Source: Paenibacillus zeisoli
GTDB lineage: Bacteria > Bacillota > Bacilli > Paenibacillales > Paenibacillaceae
Length of the DNA stretch: 64,000 bases
Reading direction: 5' to 3'
NCBI RefSeq assembly: GCF_003994465.1
Contig: NZ_RZNX01000001.1
Coordinates: forward strand, 310,001-374,000
In this document: positions 46,934 through 58,445 of the stretch, in pieces
How positions within the stretch are numbered: the stretch's first letter is position 1
Layout: each line of letters starts with the position of its first letter
Notes under the pieces: generated by a model
What the model saw: the letters and a program-made list of their open reading frames with translations, nothing else
Database searches by the model: none
Told to the model about the DNA's origin: nothing
Made by a program: the position numbers and the translations under genes

Positions 46934-47959
46934 ATGCAAAAAAACTGCTGGCCAACTTCAGTATGGCAGACCACCGAGCCTACAGCCCTGGGTATGAATC
47001 CGGACAAACTCACAGAGCTAGAACCCAAGATCAAAGCGGACTACAGCAACATTAACGGTATTGTTATGGTAAGGCATGGGTGTATAGCTTACGAAAGGTA
47101 CTATAATGGCTGTGGACCTGATGATCCACACCATGTAGCCTCTGTAACGAAAAGCGTCATCTCTGCATTGATTGGGATTGCCATAGATGCAGGGTATATT
47201 ATGAACGAGGACCAGAAGGTGCTGGACTTCTTCCCGGAATATGTCACGGAATGTTCGAGCTCGCTGCGGCAAGAGATTACCTTAAGACATCTTCTCACGA
47301 TGACAGCCCCCTATGCCTTTGAGGATTGGCATGAACCGCTGGATAAGATGTGCATGCAGCCAGACTGGGTCCGATATACGCTGGATATGCTGGGCCGAGA
47401 AGGAAGTATTGGTGACTTTAAATATTCCACCGCGGGTGCGCATCTGCTTTCGGCCATAATCACCCGCAGCACGGGTAGAAGTGCCCGTGAATTTGCTAAC
47501 GAGCATCTATTTAAGCCGATCGGGATGAGAGAGATCATGGATTATGAAATGAAATCTTACGGGTTTGATGATCTGTTCGGACAGTATGTGAAGGGATGGG
47601 TTCATGATCCAAACGGCATTTCCACAGGCGGATGGGGATTAACCTTAACTCCTCGAGATATGGCCCGTTTTGGCCTGCTATATCTGAACCGTGGCAACTG
47701 GGAGGGACGTCAGATTATTTCCGAGAGCTGGATTGAGAACTCTATTGCAATGAACTCATATACATACGGTAATCTATGGTGGTTACGTGAAGAGGAGGGG
47801 GTTTTTTCCTACTCCGCAGTAGGTGATGGCGGGAATGTGATCTGCTGCATTCCATCCCTAAATCTTGTTATCGCCATTGCATCCGAGTTCACATTGAACG
47901 CTCGTGATCGGTGGACATTGATTAAGGAATGTATAATTCCGGCTGTACACGAATCTTAA
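46934..47959 (+). CDS. Beta-lactamase-family serine hydrolase (class C-like esterase)
   Basis: A 341-residue cytoplasmic-looking protein without a signal peptide. The S-x-x-K nucleophile is ASVTKSVISAL (near 74), the Y-x-x triad segment is FKYSTAGAHLL, and the G-rich C-terminal strand is AVGDGGN. Family members are esterases, D-amino peptidases or penicillin-binding relatives, rarely true lactamases. It follows a MerR regulator and may act on the compound that regulator senses. No terminator was found in the 200 bases behind it. Confidence 0.85.
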   Translation: MQKNCWPTSVWQTTEPTALGMNPDKLTELEPKIKADYSNINGIVMVRHGCIAYERYYNGCGPDDPHHVASVTKSVISALIGIAIDAGYIMNEDQKVLDFFPEYVTECSSSLRQEITLRHLLTMTAPYAFEDWHEPLDKMCMQPDWVRYTLDMLGREGSIGDFKYSTAGAHLLSAIITRSTGRSAREFANEHLFKPIGMREIMDYEMKSYGFDDLFGQYVKGWVHDPNGISTGGWGLTLTPRDMARFGLLYLNRGNWEGRQIISESWIENSIAMNSYTYGNLWWLREEEGVFSYSAVGDGGNVICCIPSLNLVIAIASEFTLNARDRWTLIKECIIPAVHES

Positions 47960-48177
47960 TCACAAATTCACATCTGGGCACATACACTGTACTAATGGTT
48001 TAAGACTAACAATTTCACTTATGGAAATAAGCTCCCAAATTTTTGTCTTATTCTAGTACATTTTGACGAACTTCTCACTTTTTTACCTGCCTTAAATAGT
48101 ATATAATTATCAGATAATCGCAGATATGATATCTTAGAATAATTATATTACACTACTAGCCTATAAGGATGGTTAAA

Positions 48178-49677
48178 ATGAGCAGCGTAACTAAAACAGA
48201 CGTCATCTTGATTGGTGCCGGAATCATGAGTGCAACTTTAGGTACACTCTTGAAAGAATTAATGCCCGACTGGAATATTAAAGTATTCGAGAAGCTTGAA
48301 CAAGCTGGCGAAGAGAGCTCAAATGAGTGGAATAATGCGGGAACAGGGCATGCTGCACTCTGCGAACTGAACTACACTACCGAGAAACCGGACGGATCCA
48401 TTGATATTAGCAAGGCGATCAAGATTAACGAGCAGTTTCAGGTATCCATGCAGTTTTGGTCTTATCTTGTAAATGCAAAGCTGATTCATAATCCGATCGA
48501 CTTCATCATGCCGCTCCCACATATGAGTATGGTGCAAGGAGAAGCAGATACTGCCTTTTTGAGAAAAAGATTTGAAGCGCTATCAAGCAATCCTCTCTTC
48601 CAAGGCATGGAATTCTCCGATGATCCAGCCAAGCTTAAGGAATGGATTCCGCTTATTATGCAGAACCGTCCAGCTAACGAAGTTATTGCAGCTACCAAAA
48701 TAGACACCGGAACGGACGTTAACTTTGGCGCTTTAACGCGCATGCTATTTAACCATTTACAGTCCAAAGGTGTGGATATCCACTATAAACATAGTGTTGA
48801 TAATATCAAGCGTTCTGGCGATGGATCGTGGGAATTAAAAGTTCGTGATTTGAACAGCGGCACTACAGAGAACCATAAGGCAAAGTTTGTGTTTATTGGC
48901 GGTGGCGGTGGAAGCTTGCATCTGCTTCAAAAAACCGGTATTCCCGAAGGAAAGCATATCGGCGGATTCCCCGTGAGCGGAATTTTTATGGTATGTAACA
49001 ATCCAGAAGTCATAGAGCAGCATCACGCCAAAGTATACGGCAAAGCAAAAGTGGGGGCACCACCTATGTCTGTTCCGCATCTGGATACCAGGTTTATCGA
49101 TAACAAGAAATCGTTGTTATTTGGCCCGTTTGCCGGGTTCTCGCCAAGGTTCCTGAAGACAGGTTCGTTGTTTGATTTACTCACATCTGTGAAACCGAAT
49201 AATGTCTTGACGATGTTAGCGGCAGGCGCTAAAGAGATGTCTTTAACGAAGTATTTAATCCAGCAGGTGATGTTATCCAAAGAAAAGCGGATGGAGGAAC
49301 TTCGTGAATTCATCCCGAACGCCAAAATCGAGGATTGGGATTTGGTAGTAGCAGGCCAGCGAGTCCAAGTGATCAAGGATACAGAAGCAGGTGGGAAGGG
49401 AACGCTGCAATTCGGTACGGAAGTGATTACCGCTGCAGATGGCTCGATTGCCGCTTTACTTGGTGCTTCTCCGGGCGCTTCAACCGCCGTTCACGTTATG
49501 CTGGAAGTGATTAATAAGTGCTTCCCTGAGCAGGTAAAAGATTGGGAACCAAGAATCAAAGAGATGATTCCATCCTATGGCAAATCATTAATGGAGAATC
49601 CAGAGCTTCTGCTTGAAGTTCATGCCACAACTGCCGAAACGCTGGGTCTGAGCAAAAAAGAACCTGTGTTTAGTTAA
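48178..49677 (+). CDS. mqo: Malate:quinone oxidoreductase
   Basis: A 499-residue membrane-peripheral flavoprotein that oxidises malate to oxaloacetate and feeds electrons to quinone. The FAD loop [20 protein letters not shown] and family segments [36 protein letters not shown] and [16 protein letters not shown] are unmistakable. ATG 48178 is eight bases after AAGGA; the frame opens at 48169. A strong terminator follows. No neighbouring citric-acid-cycle gene is present. Confidence 0.95.
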   Translation: MSSVTKTDVILIGAGIMSATLGTLLKELMPDWNIKVFEKLEQAGEESSNEWNNAGTGHAALCELNYTTEKPDGSIDISKAIKINEQFQVSMQFWSYLVNAKLIHNPIDFIMPLPHMSMVQGEADTAFLRKRFEALSSNPLFQGMEFSDDPAKLKEWIPLIMQNRPANEVIAATKIDTGTDVNFGALTRMLFNHLQSKGVDIHYKHSVDNIKRSGDGSWELKVRDLNSGTTENHKAKFVFIGGGGGSLHLLQKTGIPEGKHIGGFPVSGIFMVCNNPEVIEQHHAKVYGKAKVGAPPMSVPHLDTRFIDNKKSLLFGPFAGFSPRFLKTGSLFDLLTSVKPNNVLTMLAAGAKEMSLTKYLIQQVMLSKEKRMEELREFIPNAKIEDWDLVVAGQRVQVIKDTEAGGKGTLQFGTEVITAADGSIAALLGASPGASTAVHVMLEVINKCFPEQVKDWEPRIKEMIPSYGKSLMENPELLLEVHATTAETLGLSKKEPVFS

Positions 49678-49716
49678 GTAACTTTTGTGAAATTTATTTC
49701 CTTTTAAATCAAGAGT

Positions 49717-49750
49717 AGGCTGCGATCGTGATGGATCGCAGCCTTTTTTT
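49717..49750 (+). terminator. Terminator of mqo
   Basis: AGGCTGCGATC pairs with GATCGCAGCCT around a 6-base loop, followed by seven T residues. Confidence 0.92.
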
Positions 49751-49917
49751 GTAGCACAGGAAGGGATAGATCCGTCACTTTTGATGATGCTCGCTGGGTA
49801 TACTTCCTGTCTTCTCGTACCTGGGATTATGGAGACGGCATCGATCAATGAGAAATCGATATCACTTTCGAGCTGTGCCTAAGTGAAGTGTTCGGCTGTG
49901 GGGTATTCAAGCCATAG
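49750..49917 (+). other. Decayed-looking reading frame in the mqo-rph gap
   Basis: One frame reads sense-like codons (SVTFDDARWVYFLSSRTW, then GDGIDQ) to a TGA at 49849, then continues EIDITFELCLSEVFGCGVFK to TAG at 49915. No start, ribosome site or family is recognised, so this may be a remnant or chance. The rest of the 440-base gap holds the mqo terminator, a minus-strand hairpin and the rph control region. Confidence 0.2.
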
Positions 49918-49928
49918 AGGAAGACATC

Positions 49929-49961
49929 AAAAAAAGAACCTGGATAATTATATCAGGTTCT
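49929..49961 (-). terminator. Minus-strand terminator-like hairpin
   Basis: A 9-bp stem (49935-49943 with 49953-49961) with an A-run on its left reads as hairpin plus T-run on the minus strand. No minus-strand gene lies upstream of it, so it may belong to lost sequence. Confidence 0.4.
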
Positions 49962-50019
49962 CATCATTTGCATATTGAATGTAACAAGGCAGAATGCTAT
50001 GCTTATAAAGAATGCTGAA

Positions 50020-52718
<2,699 letters not shown>

Positions 52719-52760
52719 TGGTACAAAACGAGTTTAAATTAAACTTTCCACCCCATGTGT

Positions 52761-52790
52761 GTTGAAACGCAAGGTTGAGATATGGTACGA
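52761..52790 (+). promoter_or_regulatory. Promoter of the ABC-F leader
   Basis: TTGAAA (52761-52766) and TACGAT (52785-52790) with an 18-base spacer and a TG one base before the -10 (extended -10). It starts a roughly 270-base leader before the ABC-F gene. Confidence 0.55.
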
Positions 52791-52824
52791 TCCAGTTATC
52801 TTAACAAAGGAGTTGAAGAGGATA

Positions 52825-52830
52825 ATGTAA
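52825..52830 (+). promoter_or_regulatory. Start-stop mini ORF in the ABC-F leader
   Basis: ATGTAA sits three bases after GAAGAGG and also downstream of AAAGGAG (52806-52812), so ribosomes may start and stop at once here. It may hold a ribosome in the leader. Confidence 0.35.
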
Positions 52831-52846
52831 TTTTCTCTCGCTGATC

Positions 52847-52981
52847 ATGAACATGATAAAACTTGAATTAGCGGTATGCCGTTACGGCCATCGCCTTGTT
52901 TTATTATGGATTAGCAGGATTAAAGTTACTTATTCTTTTCAACTCAAGCGGATAGGCACAATTCAGCTCCCTGGAGCGTGA
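52847..52981 (+). CDS. Candidate leader peptide of the ABC-F attenuator
   Basis: A 44-residue frame (ATG 52847, alternative in-frame ATG 52853) rich in arginine, leucine and isoleucine, with no recognised family and a poor ribosome site. It covers both antiterminator segments (52922-52931 and 52964-52970), so ribosome position on it would decide leader folding. It is more likely regulatory than functional as a protein. Confidence 0.4.
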   Translation: MNMIKLELAVCRYGHRLVLLWISRIKVTYSFQLKRIGTIQLPGA

Positions 52982-53028
52982 CTTTGCCCTATATTTATTT
53001 GAGCTGGAGCTGCGAGAAAAGTAACTTT
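52922..53028 (+). promoter_or_regulatory. Antiterminator pairings in the ABC-F leader
   Basis: AAAGTTACTT (52922-52931) is perfectly complementary to AAGTAACTTT (53019-53028), and CAGCTCC (52964-52970) to GGAGCTG (53006-53012). Both targets are parts of the terminator hairpin, so these pairings and the terminator are mutually exclusive. Confidence 0.65.
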
Positions 53029-53043
53029 TCTTGCAGCTTTTTT
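53008..53043 (+). terminator. Attenuator terminator before the ABC-F gene
   Basis: A 14-bp stem with a 3-base loop (53022-53024) followed by six T residues, ending only 22 bases before the ABC-F start codon and before its AAAGGAGGG site. Confidence 0.85.
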
Positions 53044-53065
53044 ATTTGCAAAGGAGGGCCACTCT

Positions 53066-54544
53066 ATGTCATTAATCCAGGTCAAACATTTAACATTCGC
53101 TTATGACGGCAGTTACGACAATATTTTTGATGACGTTAGCTTTAACATAGATACAGACTGGAAGCTGGGATTTACGGGTAGGAACGGTCGGGGTAAGACG
53201 ACGCTGCTAAATTTATTGATGGGCAAATACGAATATCAGGGAACAATCTCAGCCCAGGCGCAGTTTGAATACTTTCCATACTCTGTTCAGAATAAAGAAT
53301 GGAACACTCTTGATGTGGTTGAGGAGATATATCCTGACTATGTCCATTGGGAGCTCATCAGGGAGCTGTCCTTGCTTCAGGTCTCCGATACGGTCTTGTA
53401 TCGCCCATTCGACTCGTTATCCCAAGGGGAGCAGACGAAGGTTATGCTGGCTGCACTCTTCCTTCGAGAAAATCAGTTTCTATTAATTGACGAACCGACC
53501 AACCACCTCGATATGGAAGTACGGGAGCTGGTGAGCCAATATTTAAATACGAAGAGTGGATTTATACTGGTCTCACATGACCGGGCGTTCCTGGACAATT
53601 GTGTGGACCATATCTTGTCTATCAACAAGACGAATATGGATATCCAGCAAGGGAATTTCTCGGAATGGTGGGAACGGAAAGAGCGGCAGGATCATTATGA
53701 ACTTGCAGAAAATGAAAAACTAAAAAAAGATATCAAACGTCTAGCTGGGGCCGCGGAACGCACGAGCGGCTGGTCGAATGAGGTCGAGAAGACCAAGAAT
53801 GGATCGCACAATTCCGGCTCCAAGGTTGATAAAGGCTATGTTGGCCACAAGGCGGCCAAAATGATGAAGCGGTCCAAAAATCTCGAGCATCGTCAGCAGG
53901 CAGCGATCGAGGAAAAATCATTACTTTTGAAAAACATTGAAAGCTCGGATAGCCTTAAGTTATCTCAGCTCCCTTATCATAAAAGCCAGCTTGCTGAACT
54001 AGACCATGTGTCGATCTATTATGGAGACAAGGCCGTCTGCTCCGATATCAGCTTCACGATCGAAAAGGGGGATCGGATCGCATTATCCGGTAAGAATGGA
54101 TCTGGCAAGTCGAGCCTTCTGAAGCTGATCATCGGAGATAATATTAAGTACTCAGGAACCTTTCGGAAGGGGACACAGCTGAGAGTTTCGTATGTATCAC
54201 AAGATACCTCTTACTTACAGGGAACGTTAACCGATTATGCAAGAGAGCACGGGATTGATGAAAGTCTCTTCAAAGCGATACTCCGCAAGCTGGACTTCTC
54301 ACGTATTCAATTTGAGAAGGATATCTCGTTCTACAGCGGGGGGCAAAAGAAGAAAGTGCTCATTGCCAAAAGCTTGTGCGAGGACGCTCATCTGCATATC
54401 TGGGATGAACCCCTCAACTTTATCGACGTCATCTCCCGGATGCAAATTGAGCAGCTGCTTATGGAGTATAACTCCACGATGGTGTTTGTCGAACACGACC
54501 GTGAATTTTGCAGCCGGATTGCTACGAAGATTGTGACGCTGTAA
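53066..54544 (+). CDS. ABC-F ribosomal-protection protein, Lsa-type
   Basis: A 492-residue protein with two ATPase domains and no membrane part. Domain 1: Walker A GRNGRGKTT, signature LSQGEQTK, Walker B LLIDEPTNHLD; domain 2: GKNGSGKSS, YSGGQKKK, LHIWDEPLNFID. The interdomain linker (about 190-300, charged) is the ribosome-reaching arm. Opening and length resemble Lsa proteins, which dislodge lincosamides, streptogramin A and pleuromutilins from the peptidyl-transferase centre. AAAGGAGGG precedes the ATG. A leader with a terminator/antiterminator upstream matches antibiotic-induced control. The exact drug range cannot be read. Confidence 0.88.
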   Translation: MSLIQVKHLTFAYDGSYDNIFDDVSFNIDTDWKLGFTGRNGRGKTTLLNLLMGKYEYQGTISAQAQFEYFPYSVQNKEWNTLDVVEEIYPDYVHWELIRELSLLQVSDTVLYRPFDSLSQGEQTKVMLAALFLRENQFLLIDEPTNHLDMEVRELVSQYLNTKSGFILVSHDRAFLDNCVDHILSINKTNMDIQQGNFSEWWERKERQDHYELAENEKLKKDIKRLAGAAERTSGWSNEVEKTKNGSHNSGSKVDKGYVGHKAAKMMKRSKNLEHRQQAAIEEKSLLLKNIESSDSLKLSQLPYHKSQLAELDHVSIYYGDKAVCSDISFTIEKGDRIALSGKNGSGKSSLLKLIIGDNIKYSGTFRKGTQLRVSYVSQDTSYLQGTLTDYAREHGIDESLFKAILRKLDFSRIQFEKDISFYSGGQKKKVLIAKSLCEDAHLHIWDEPLNFIDVISRMQIEQLLMEYNSTMVFVEHDREFCSRIATKIVTL

Positions 54545-54664
54545 TCGACTTCCTCTCTGGAGAAGAATAACAAATTTTATTACCGCCAGGATCATTTTAT
54601 AGTAAAATGAAATCCGTGGAATTTAATATGGAGTAGAGACAGATGCTCTAGCGGATGAGGAGTT

Positions 54665-55882
54665 ATGGAACAATTGAAAAAGTTATATTCAGCTTGGTTT
54701 GGAGGATACTGGAGTCCCTATCTGGTAATGGCTTTAGCGGGGATACTCAGTGCAGTCTACTTCGGTATCACCAATACGGTATGGGCTGTAACCGGCGAGT
54801 TTACTCGTCTTGGAGGTCATATTCTAGAGTTCTTCGGGGTAGATATATCGGATTGGGCCTATTTCAGTCTCGTTCATATGAAGGGAACGACCTGGACAAG
54901 GACCGACGGCTGGATCGTATGGGGCATGTTCATCGGAGCCCTCATTACGATACTGCTCAGCAGTAATTTCAAGATTCGTGTCCCGAGACAGAAACGCCGC
55001 TATGTACAGGGATTTGCGGGCGGAATCATCGCCGGCTTCGGAGCTCGTCTGGCTCTGGGCTGCAATCTTGCAGCTTTTTTCACCGGAGTGCCGCAGTTCT
55101 CCCTGCACTCCTGGATCTTTATCGCAGCAACTGCCGCGGGTACTTTCCTGGGTGCCAGGCTGGTTAACACCAAGTGGTGGAAAGGTAAGCCTGTTCTGCA
55201 TAAGGGAGGTACAGTTCCGGTAGTTGGAACACGTAAGAACCGCCAGCCATGGATAGGCGCAATTCTAGGAATTGCCTACATCGGACTAATCCTATACTTC
55301 TTTGCGGAAGGCCGCACGATGCTGGGGACCGCTGCCCTATTCGGAGCAGCATTCGGGATCCTAATCGAACGTGGACAGATCTGTTTCACCTCTGCGTTCC
55401 GCGATCTATGGATCAGTGGACGTGCTACGATGACCAAGGCGATTGCCCTTGGAATGGCGGTCAGCTCTGTGGCTACTCTGATCATTATTCTTGTCTACGG
55501 CATGGATCCGATTACGAAAATCGCCGCTCCAAGTACCTTACTAGGCGGACTGTTGTTCGGACTTGGCATCGTTATGGCCGGAGGCTGTGAGACCGGTATG
55601 ATGTACCGGCTGATGGAGGGGCAAGTTGTCTTCCTACCTGTATTCATAGGCAACATCATCGGTGCAACCGCTCTGGCTTATGCTTGGGATCACATGGGGA
55701 TATTCAACTTACTTGTGAAGAGCGGCTCGCCGATTAATCTGATCACAGCCATGGGACCAGCTGCTGCATTGATTGTTACGCTTCTCGTACTAGGGGCCAT
55801 GTTCGCTATTGCAGCTTACTGGCAGAAAAACTACCGCTTCGGCGAAGGTTTCAAGAAAGGGGGTACAACCGATGTCCGTTGA
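54665..55882 (+). CDS. YeeE/YedE-family sulfur or selenium transport membrane protein
   Basis: A 405-residue protein with about ten or more membrane helices. Conserved cysteine signatures of the family are present: ARLALGCNLAAFFTG, IERGQICFTSAFRD and VMAGGCETGMMYRL. YeeE relatives import thiosulfate, and the YedE group is linked to selenium metabolism. GAGGAG precedes ATG 54665. The next gene is a TusA-like carrier overlapping by 11 bases, the same pairing as yedE-yedF. Confidence 0.9.
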   Translation: MEQLKKLYSAWFGGYWSPYLVMALAGILSAVYFGITNTVWAVTGEFTRLGGHILEFFGVDISDWAYFSLVHMKGTTWTRTDGWIVWGMFIGALITILLSSNFKIRVPRQKRRYVQGFAGGIIAGFGARLALGCNLAAFFTGVPQFSLHSWIFIAATAAGTFLGARLVNTKWWKGKPVLHKGGTVPVVGTRKNRQPWIGAILGIAYIGLILYFFAEGRTMLGTAALFGAAFGILIERGQICFTSAFRDLWISGRATMTKAIALGMAVSSVATLIIILVYGMDPITKIAAPSTLLGGLLFGLGIVMAGGCETGMMYRLMEGQVVFLPVFIGNIIGATALAYAWDHMGIFNLLVKSGSPINLITAMGPAAALIVTLLVLGAMFAIAAYWQKNYRFGEGFKKGGTTDVR

Positions 55883-56099
55883 TTTAACGCTTGATATTCG
55901 GGGAGAATCCTGTCCTTATCCTGTCATTTACACGCTAGAGACACTGCGCGATATGAGTAAAGGACAAACGCTGCAGGTTATATCAGACTGTCCGTCCGCT
56001 TTCCGCAATGTGCCGGAAGAAGTCGTCAAGCATGGTTACACTCTGGTCCAGGAGCCGGTCAAAAACGGCCAGGAATTCAGTCTGTTTATTCAGGCATAA
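55872..56099 (+). CDS. TusA/YedF-family sulfur-carrier protein
   Basis: A 75-residue small protein with the active-site motif RGESCPYPVIYTLETL; the cysteine accepts persulfide sulfur or selenium. The frame opens from 55809, but ATG 55872, inside the end of the transporter gene, gives the normal TusA length. AAAGGGGG lies upstream. Coupled translation with the YedE-like transporter suggests that imported sulfur or selenium is handed to this carrier. The partner sulfurtransferase is not in the window. Confidence 0.9.
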   Translation: MSVDLTLDIRGESCPYPVIYTLETLRDMSKGQTLQVISDCPSAFRNVPEEVVKHGYTLVQEPVKNGQEFSLFIQA

Positions 56100-56145
56100 T
56101 TAAAGTGCAGCAGAACTAAAGCTGCTTGTATAATTACGTTGGTAT

Positions 56146-56170
56146 AAGCCCGATGATCTCGGGCTTTTTA
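56146..56170 (+). terminator. Terminator after the TusA-like gene
   Basis: AAGCCCGA pairs with TCGGGCTT around a 5-base loop and runs into TTTTTA. Confidence 0.85.
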
Positions 56171-56228
56171 TTTATATAGAACCCTATTGTTAACTCCGTT
56201 TCTCGGCCATTTGAAGGGAGATCCGCCA

Positions 56229-56675
56229 GTGAAGAACAACAAACCACCTAAATTGGATTTAAGTACGCAGGAGAGGGCTGCTTTAAGGAAGAACAAAATT
56301 AAAACAAGTGAAATTGTTCATTTCACAACCGATCAGTTAATTTCCTTATTAAGCATTTCAGAACAGCGGGCAAGAGAGCTGCGAGCACGATCTGAATTCC
56401 AGAGCATTCCATCCATCGGACCCAAGTTTGCTGAGGATCTGATTCAACTAGGGTATTATTCTTTGGATGAGCTGCGGGACAAGGAGGGAGCTGTGTTATT
56501 TGAAGAGCTAGAGAAGTTGTGCGGAGTAACCATCGATCCTTGTGTGGAAGACCAATTCCGGTTAGTTATTCATTATGCCGGCTATCCAAACAGCAGTAAA
56601 CAGTGGTGGGATTTTACAGAAGAGAGGAAGAAATATAGAGAGAGCAGCAAGGATATTCAAATGAAAGATAAGTAA
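56229..56675 (+). CDS. Cdd1-type helix-hairpin-helix protein
   Basis: About 148 residues with a helix-hairpin-helix segment in the middle (LISLLSISEQRARELRARSE, then FQSIPSIGPKFAEDLIQLGY), seen in the Cdd1/pathogenicity-locus family, which may bind DNA. GAAGGGAG at 56213-56220 supports GTG 56229 over the longer frame at 56187. It is a single gene. Its stop lies in the arm of a bidirectional terminator. Function not established. Confidence 0.82.
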   Translation: MKNNKPPKLDLSTQERAALRKNKIKTSEIVHFTTDQLISLLSISEQRARELRARSEFQSIPSIGPKFAEDLIQLGYYSLDELRDKEGAVLFEELEKLCGVTIDPCVEDQFRLVIHYAGYPNSSKQWWDFTEERKKYRESSKDIQMKDK

Positions 56676-56693
56676 GGGCTCCTAAGAGCCCTT
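56674..56693. terminator. Bidirectional terminator between Cdd1-type gene and membrane protein gene
   Basis: AAGGGCTC pairs with GAGCCCTT around CTAA; it overlaps the stop codon of the plus-strand gene and lies close behind the minus-strand gene. Confidence 0.75.
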
Positions 56694-56696
56694 GTG

Positions 56697-57068
56697 TTAT
56701 TTTTTATCCCACATATTTATTTTCATACCCCAAATCGTATCCTTCGGATGACTTGCTATTTCCTGGAGATAAGGCAGTCTTGGATCATTCGGGTAGTGCC
56801 GCTCCAGATAGGTTGCGAACTTAGCCCGTATTCTTATTTCCATCTCCAGCTTGTTGAACTCACTCGGACGAGTCTCTAGAAAAGCCAAACAGCGTTCCCA
56901 TTCTGTGATATCCGTGCCAGAGGATTGACCGGAATCTACTTTATCCGCCAAGGCGCGCAGCCTCTTATTAATATCCCGAAGTGGAGCGGACAGGATGTGC
57001 TTATTATTGAACAAGATCAGTAAGACAAACAAGAGGATGATAATCATCCAAAAGATATAAGGCTCCAC
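56697..57068 (-). CDS. Small membrane-anchored protein of unknown function
   Basis: A 123-residue protein with one N-terminal membrane helix (about residues 5-20), then a charged, mainly helical domain (DINKRLRALADKVDSGQ; RAKFATYLERHYPNDPRLPY). No family recognised. It starts at GTG 57068 behind AAAGGGGG. It faces the Cdd1-type gene across a shared terminator and is divergent from the inositol-like cluster. Confidence 0.7.
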   Translation of the reverse strand: MEPYIFWMIIILLFVLLILFNNKHILSAPLRDINKRLRALADKVDSGQSSGTDITEWERCLAFLETRPSEFNKLEMEIRIRAKFATYLERHYPNDPRLPYLQEIASHPKDTIWGMKINMWDKK

Positions 57069-57296
57069 CGTTAAATCCCCCTTTAATGTATGCGTTCTCT
57101 ATCTCTCAATCCTAAGCTATTTTTCCCCGGTCGACAATTTAATTTTGATATTATATAAATAAATAGATCATTACATAAAAAGTGTTATCTTATATCAAAT
57201 GAGTCCAGTTTTAGTCAGCTGCAGTCCATTGAGTTGTAATCCTCGATCGGTGATAATAGGTTCACGCCCAAATTCAATCGAAAGAAGGATGAGACC

Positions 57297-58406
57297 GTGC
57301 GCAGAATCAAGGTTGGTGTCATTGGTACCGGAGTTATTAGTCATATCTATCTTAAGAATCTAACCAGTATGCTCGACCACATTATTGAAGTGAAGGCAGT
57401 TGCCGACCTGGTTCCTGATCTGGCCCGCCAGCGGGCTGAGGAATTTCAGATACCGCATGTATATACGGTTGATGAACTGTTGGCCGATCCCGAAATTGAA
57501 ATTGTCCTGAACCTGACCGCTCCTTCTGCCCATGCCCCACTCAATCTAAGAGCGCTGGAAGCCGGGAAGCATGTATATACTGAGAAACCTTTCGCCTTGA
57601 CTCGTGAGGATGCAGACAAAGTCATTGCACTTGCAGAATCCAAGGGACTTCTGGTAGGCTGTGCACCCGATACGTTTCTCGGAGCCGGCATTCAGACCTG
57701 TATCAAATTAATCGATGATGGCTGGATTGGAGTACCCTATGCTGCAAACGCTACCATTATTATGGGGAACGCCTCGAACGGCATGCATCCGAACTTCCGC
57801 AACTTCTTGAAGCTTGGGGGAGACCCGATTATGGATATGGGCCCTTATTATTTGACGGCTATGGTTGCTCTGCTTGGTCCGGTTAGCCGCGTAACCGGTT
57901 CAGCCCAGCAGCTCCACCGTGAGATTATCATCAATAACCCCAAGTCACCCGCTTATGGGGAGACTGTACCGATTGAGGCGCCTACGAATGTGACGGCGGT
58001 TCTTGATTTCGCAAATGGGGCTGTAGGCAGCCTTCAAGCGGCCAAGGAGTCATTCGGTTACTCACCAAGAATGGAGATTTACGGAACGGAAGGAATTCTA
58101 TATGTGCCAGATCCGAACTTCTTCGGGGGTACCATATCGATTCAACTCCCGAACGGTCAGACCCAAGAGATCCCACATACCCACCCTTACGCAGAGGAGG
58201 GACGTGGAATGGGAGTCGCAGACATGGCTTATGCCATTCTCAAAGGAAGACCGAATAGAGCAAGCGGCCAGCTGGCCAGACATATCTTGGATATTTCACT
58301 CAGTGTGTTTGAATCTTCTCAGTCGGAGCGTCATATTCATCTGCAACCTGCAATCGAACGTCCGGCACCTTTACCGCTGGGTCTCAAGCATTATCTAATG
58401 GATTAA
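57297..58406 (+). CDS. Gfo/Idh/MocA dehydrogenase, inositol-cluster type
   Basis: A 369-residue enzyme with nucleotide loop VGVIGTGVISHIYLKNL and EKP motif VYTEKPFALTRED; the pocket segment GGDPIMDMGPYYLTAM includes the aspartate/histidine-region residues of the family. It starts at GTG 57297 after GAAGGA. It leads a set with two isomerases, an AraC regulator, an IolW-like dehydrogenase and a MATE carrier. It probably oxidises an inositol or a related sugar. Confidence 0.85.
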   Translation: MRRIKVGVIGTGVISHIYLKNLTSMLDHIIEVKAVADLVPDLARQRAEEFQIPHVYTVDELLADPEIEIVLNLTAPSAHAPLNLRALEAGKHVYTEKPFALTREDADKVIALAESKGLLVGCAPDTFLGAGIQTCIKLIDDGWIGVPYAANATIIMGNASNGMHPNFRNFLKLGGDPIMDMGPYYLTAMVALLGPVSRVTGSAQQLHREIIINNPKSPAYGETVPIEAPTNVTAVLDFANGAVGSLQAAKESFGYSPRMEIYGTEGILYVPDPNFFGGTISIQLPNGQTQEIPHTHPYAEEGRGMGVADMAYAILKGRPNRASGQLARHILDISLSVFESSQSERHIHLQPAIERPAPLPLGLKHYLMD

Positions 58407-58445
58407 TCGTTACTCATAACAAGACGAGAATGAAGGAGTGTTAAC

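Noticed and set aside
46934-47959. True beta-lactamase giving drug resistance
   Set aside because: There is no signal peptide and the S-V-T-K and C-terminal motifs fit the broad esterase-type family, so lactamase activity is not supported.
54655-54966. 103-codon frame starting just before the YedE-like gene
   Set aside because: It overlaps the transporter out of frame and shows no membrane or family pattern.
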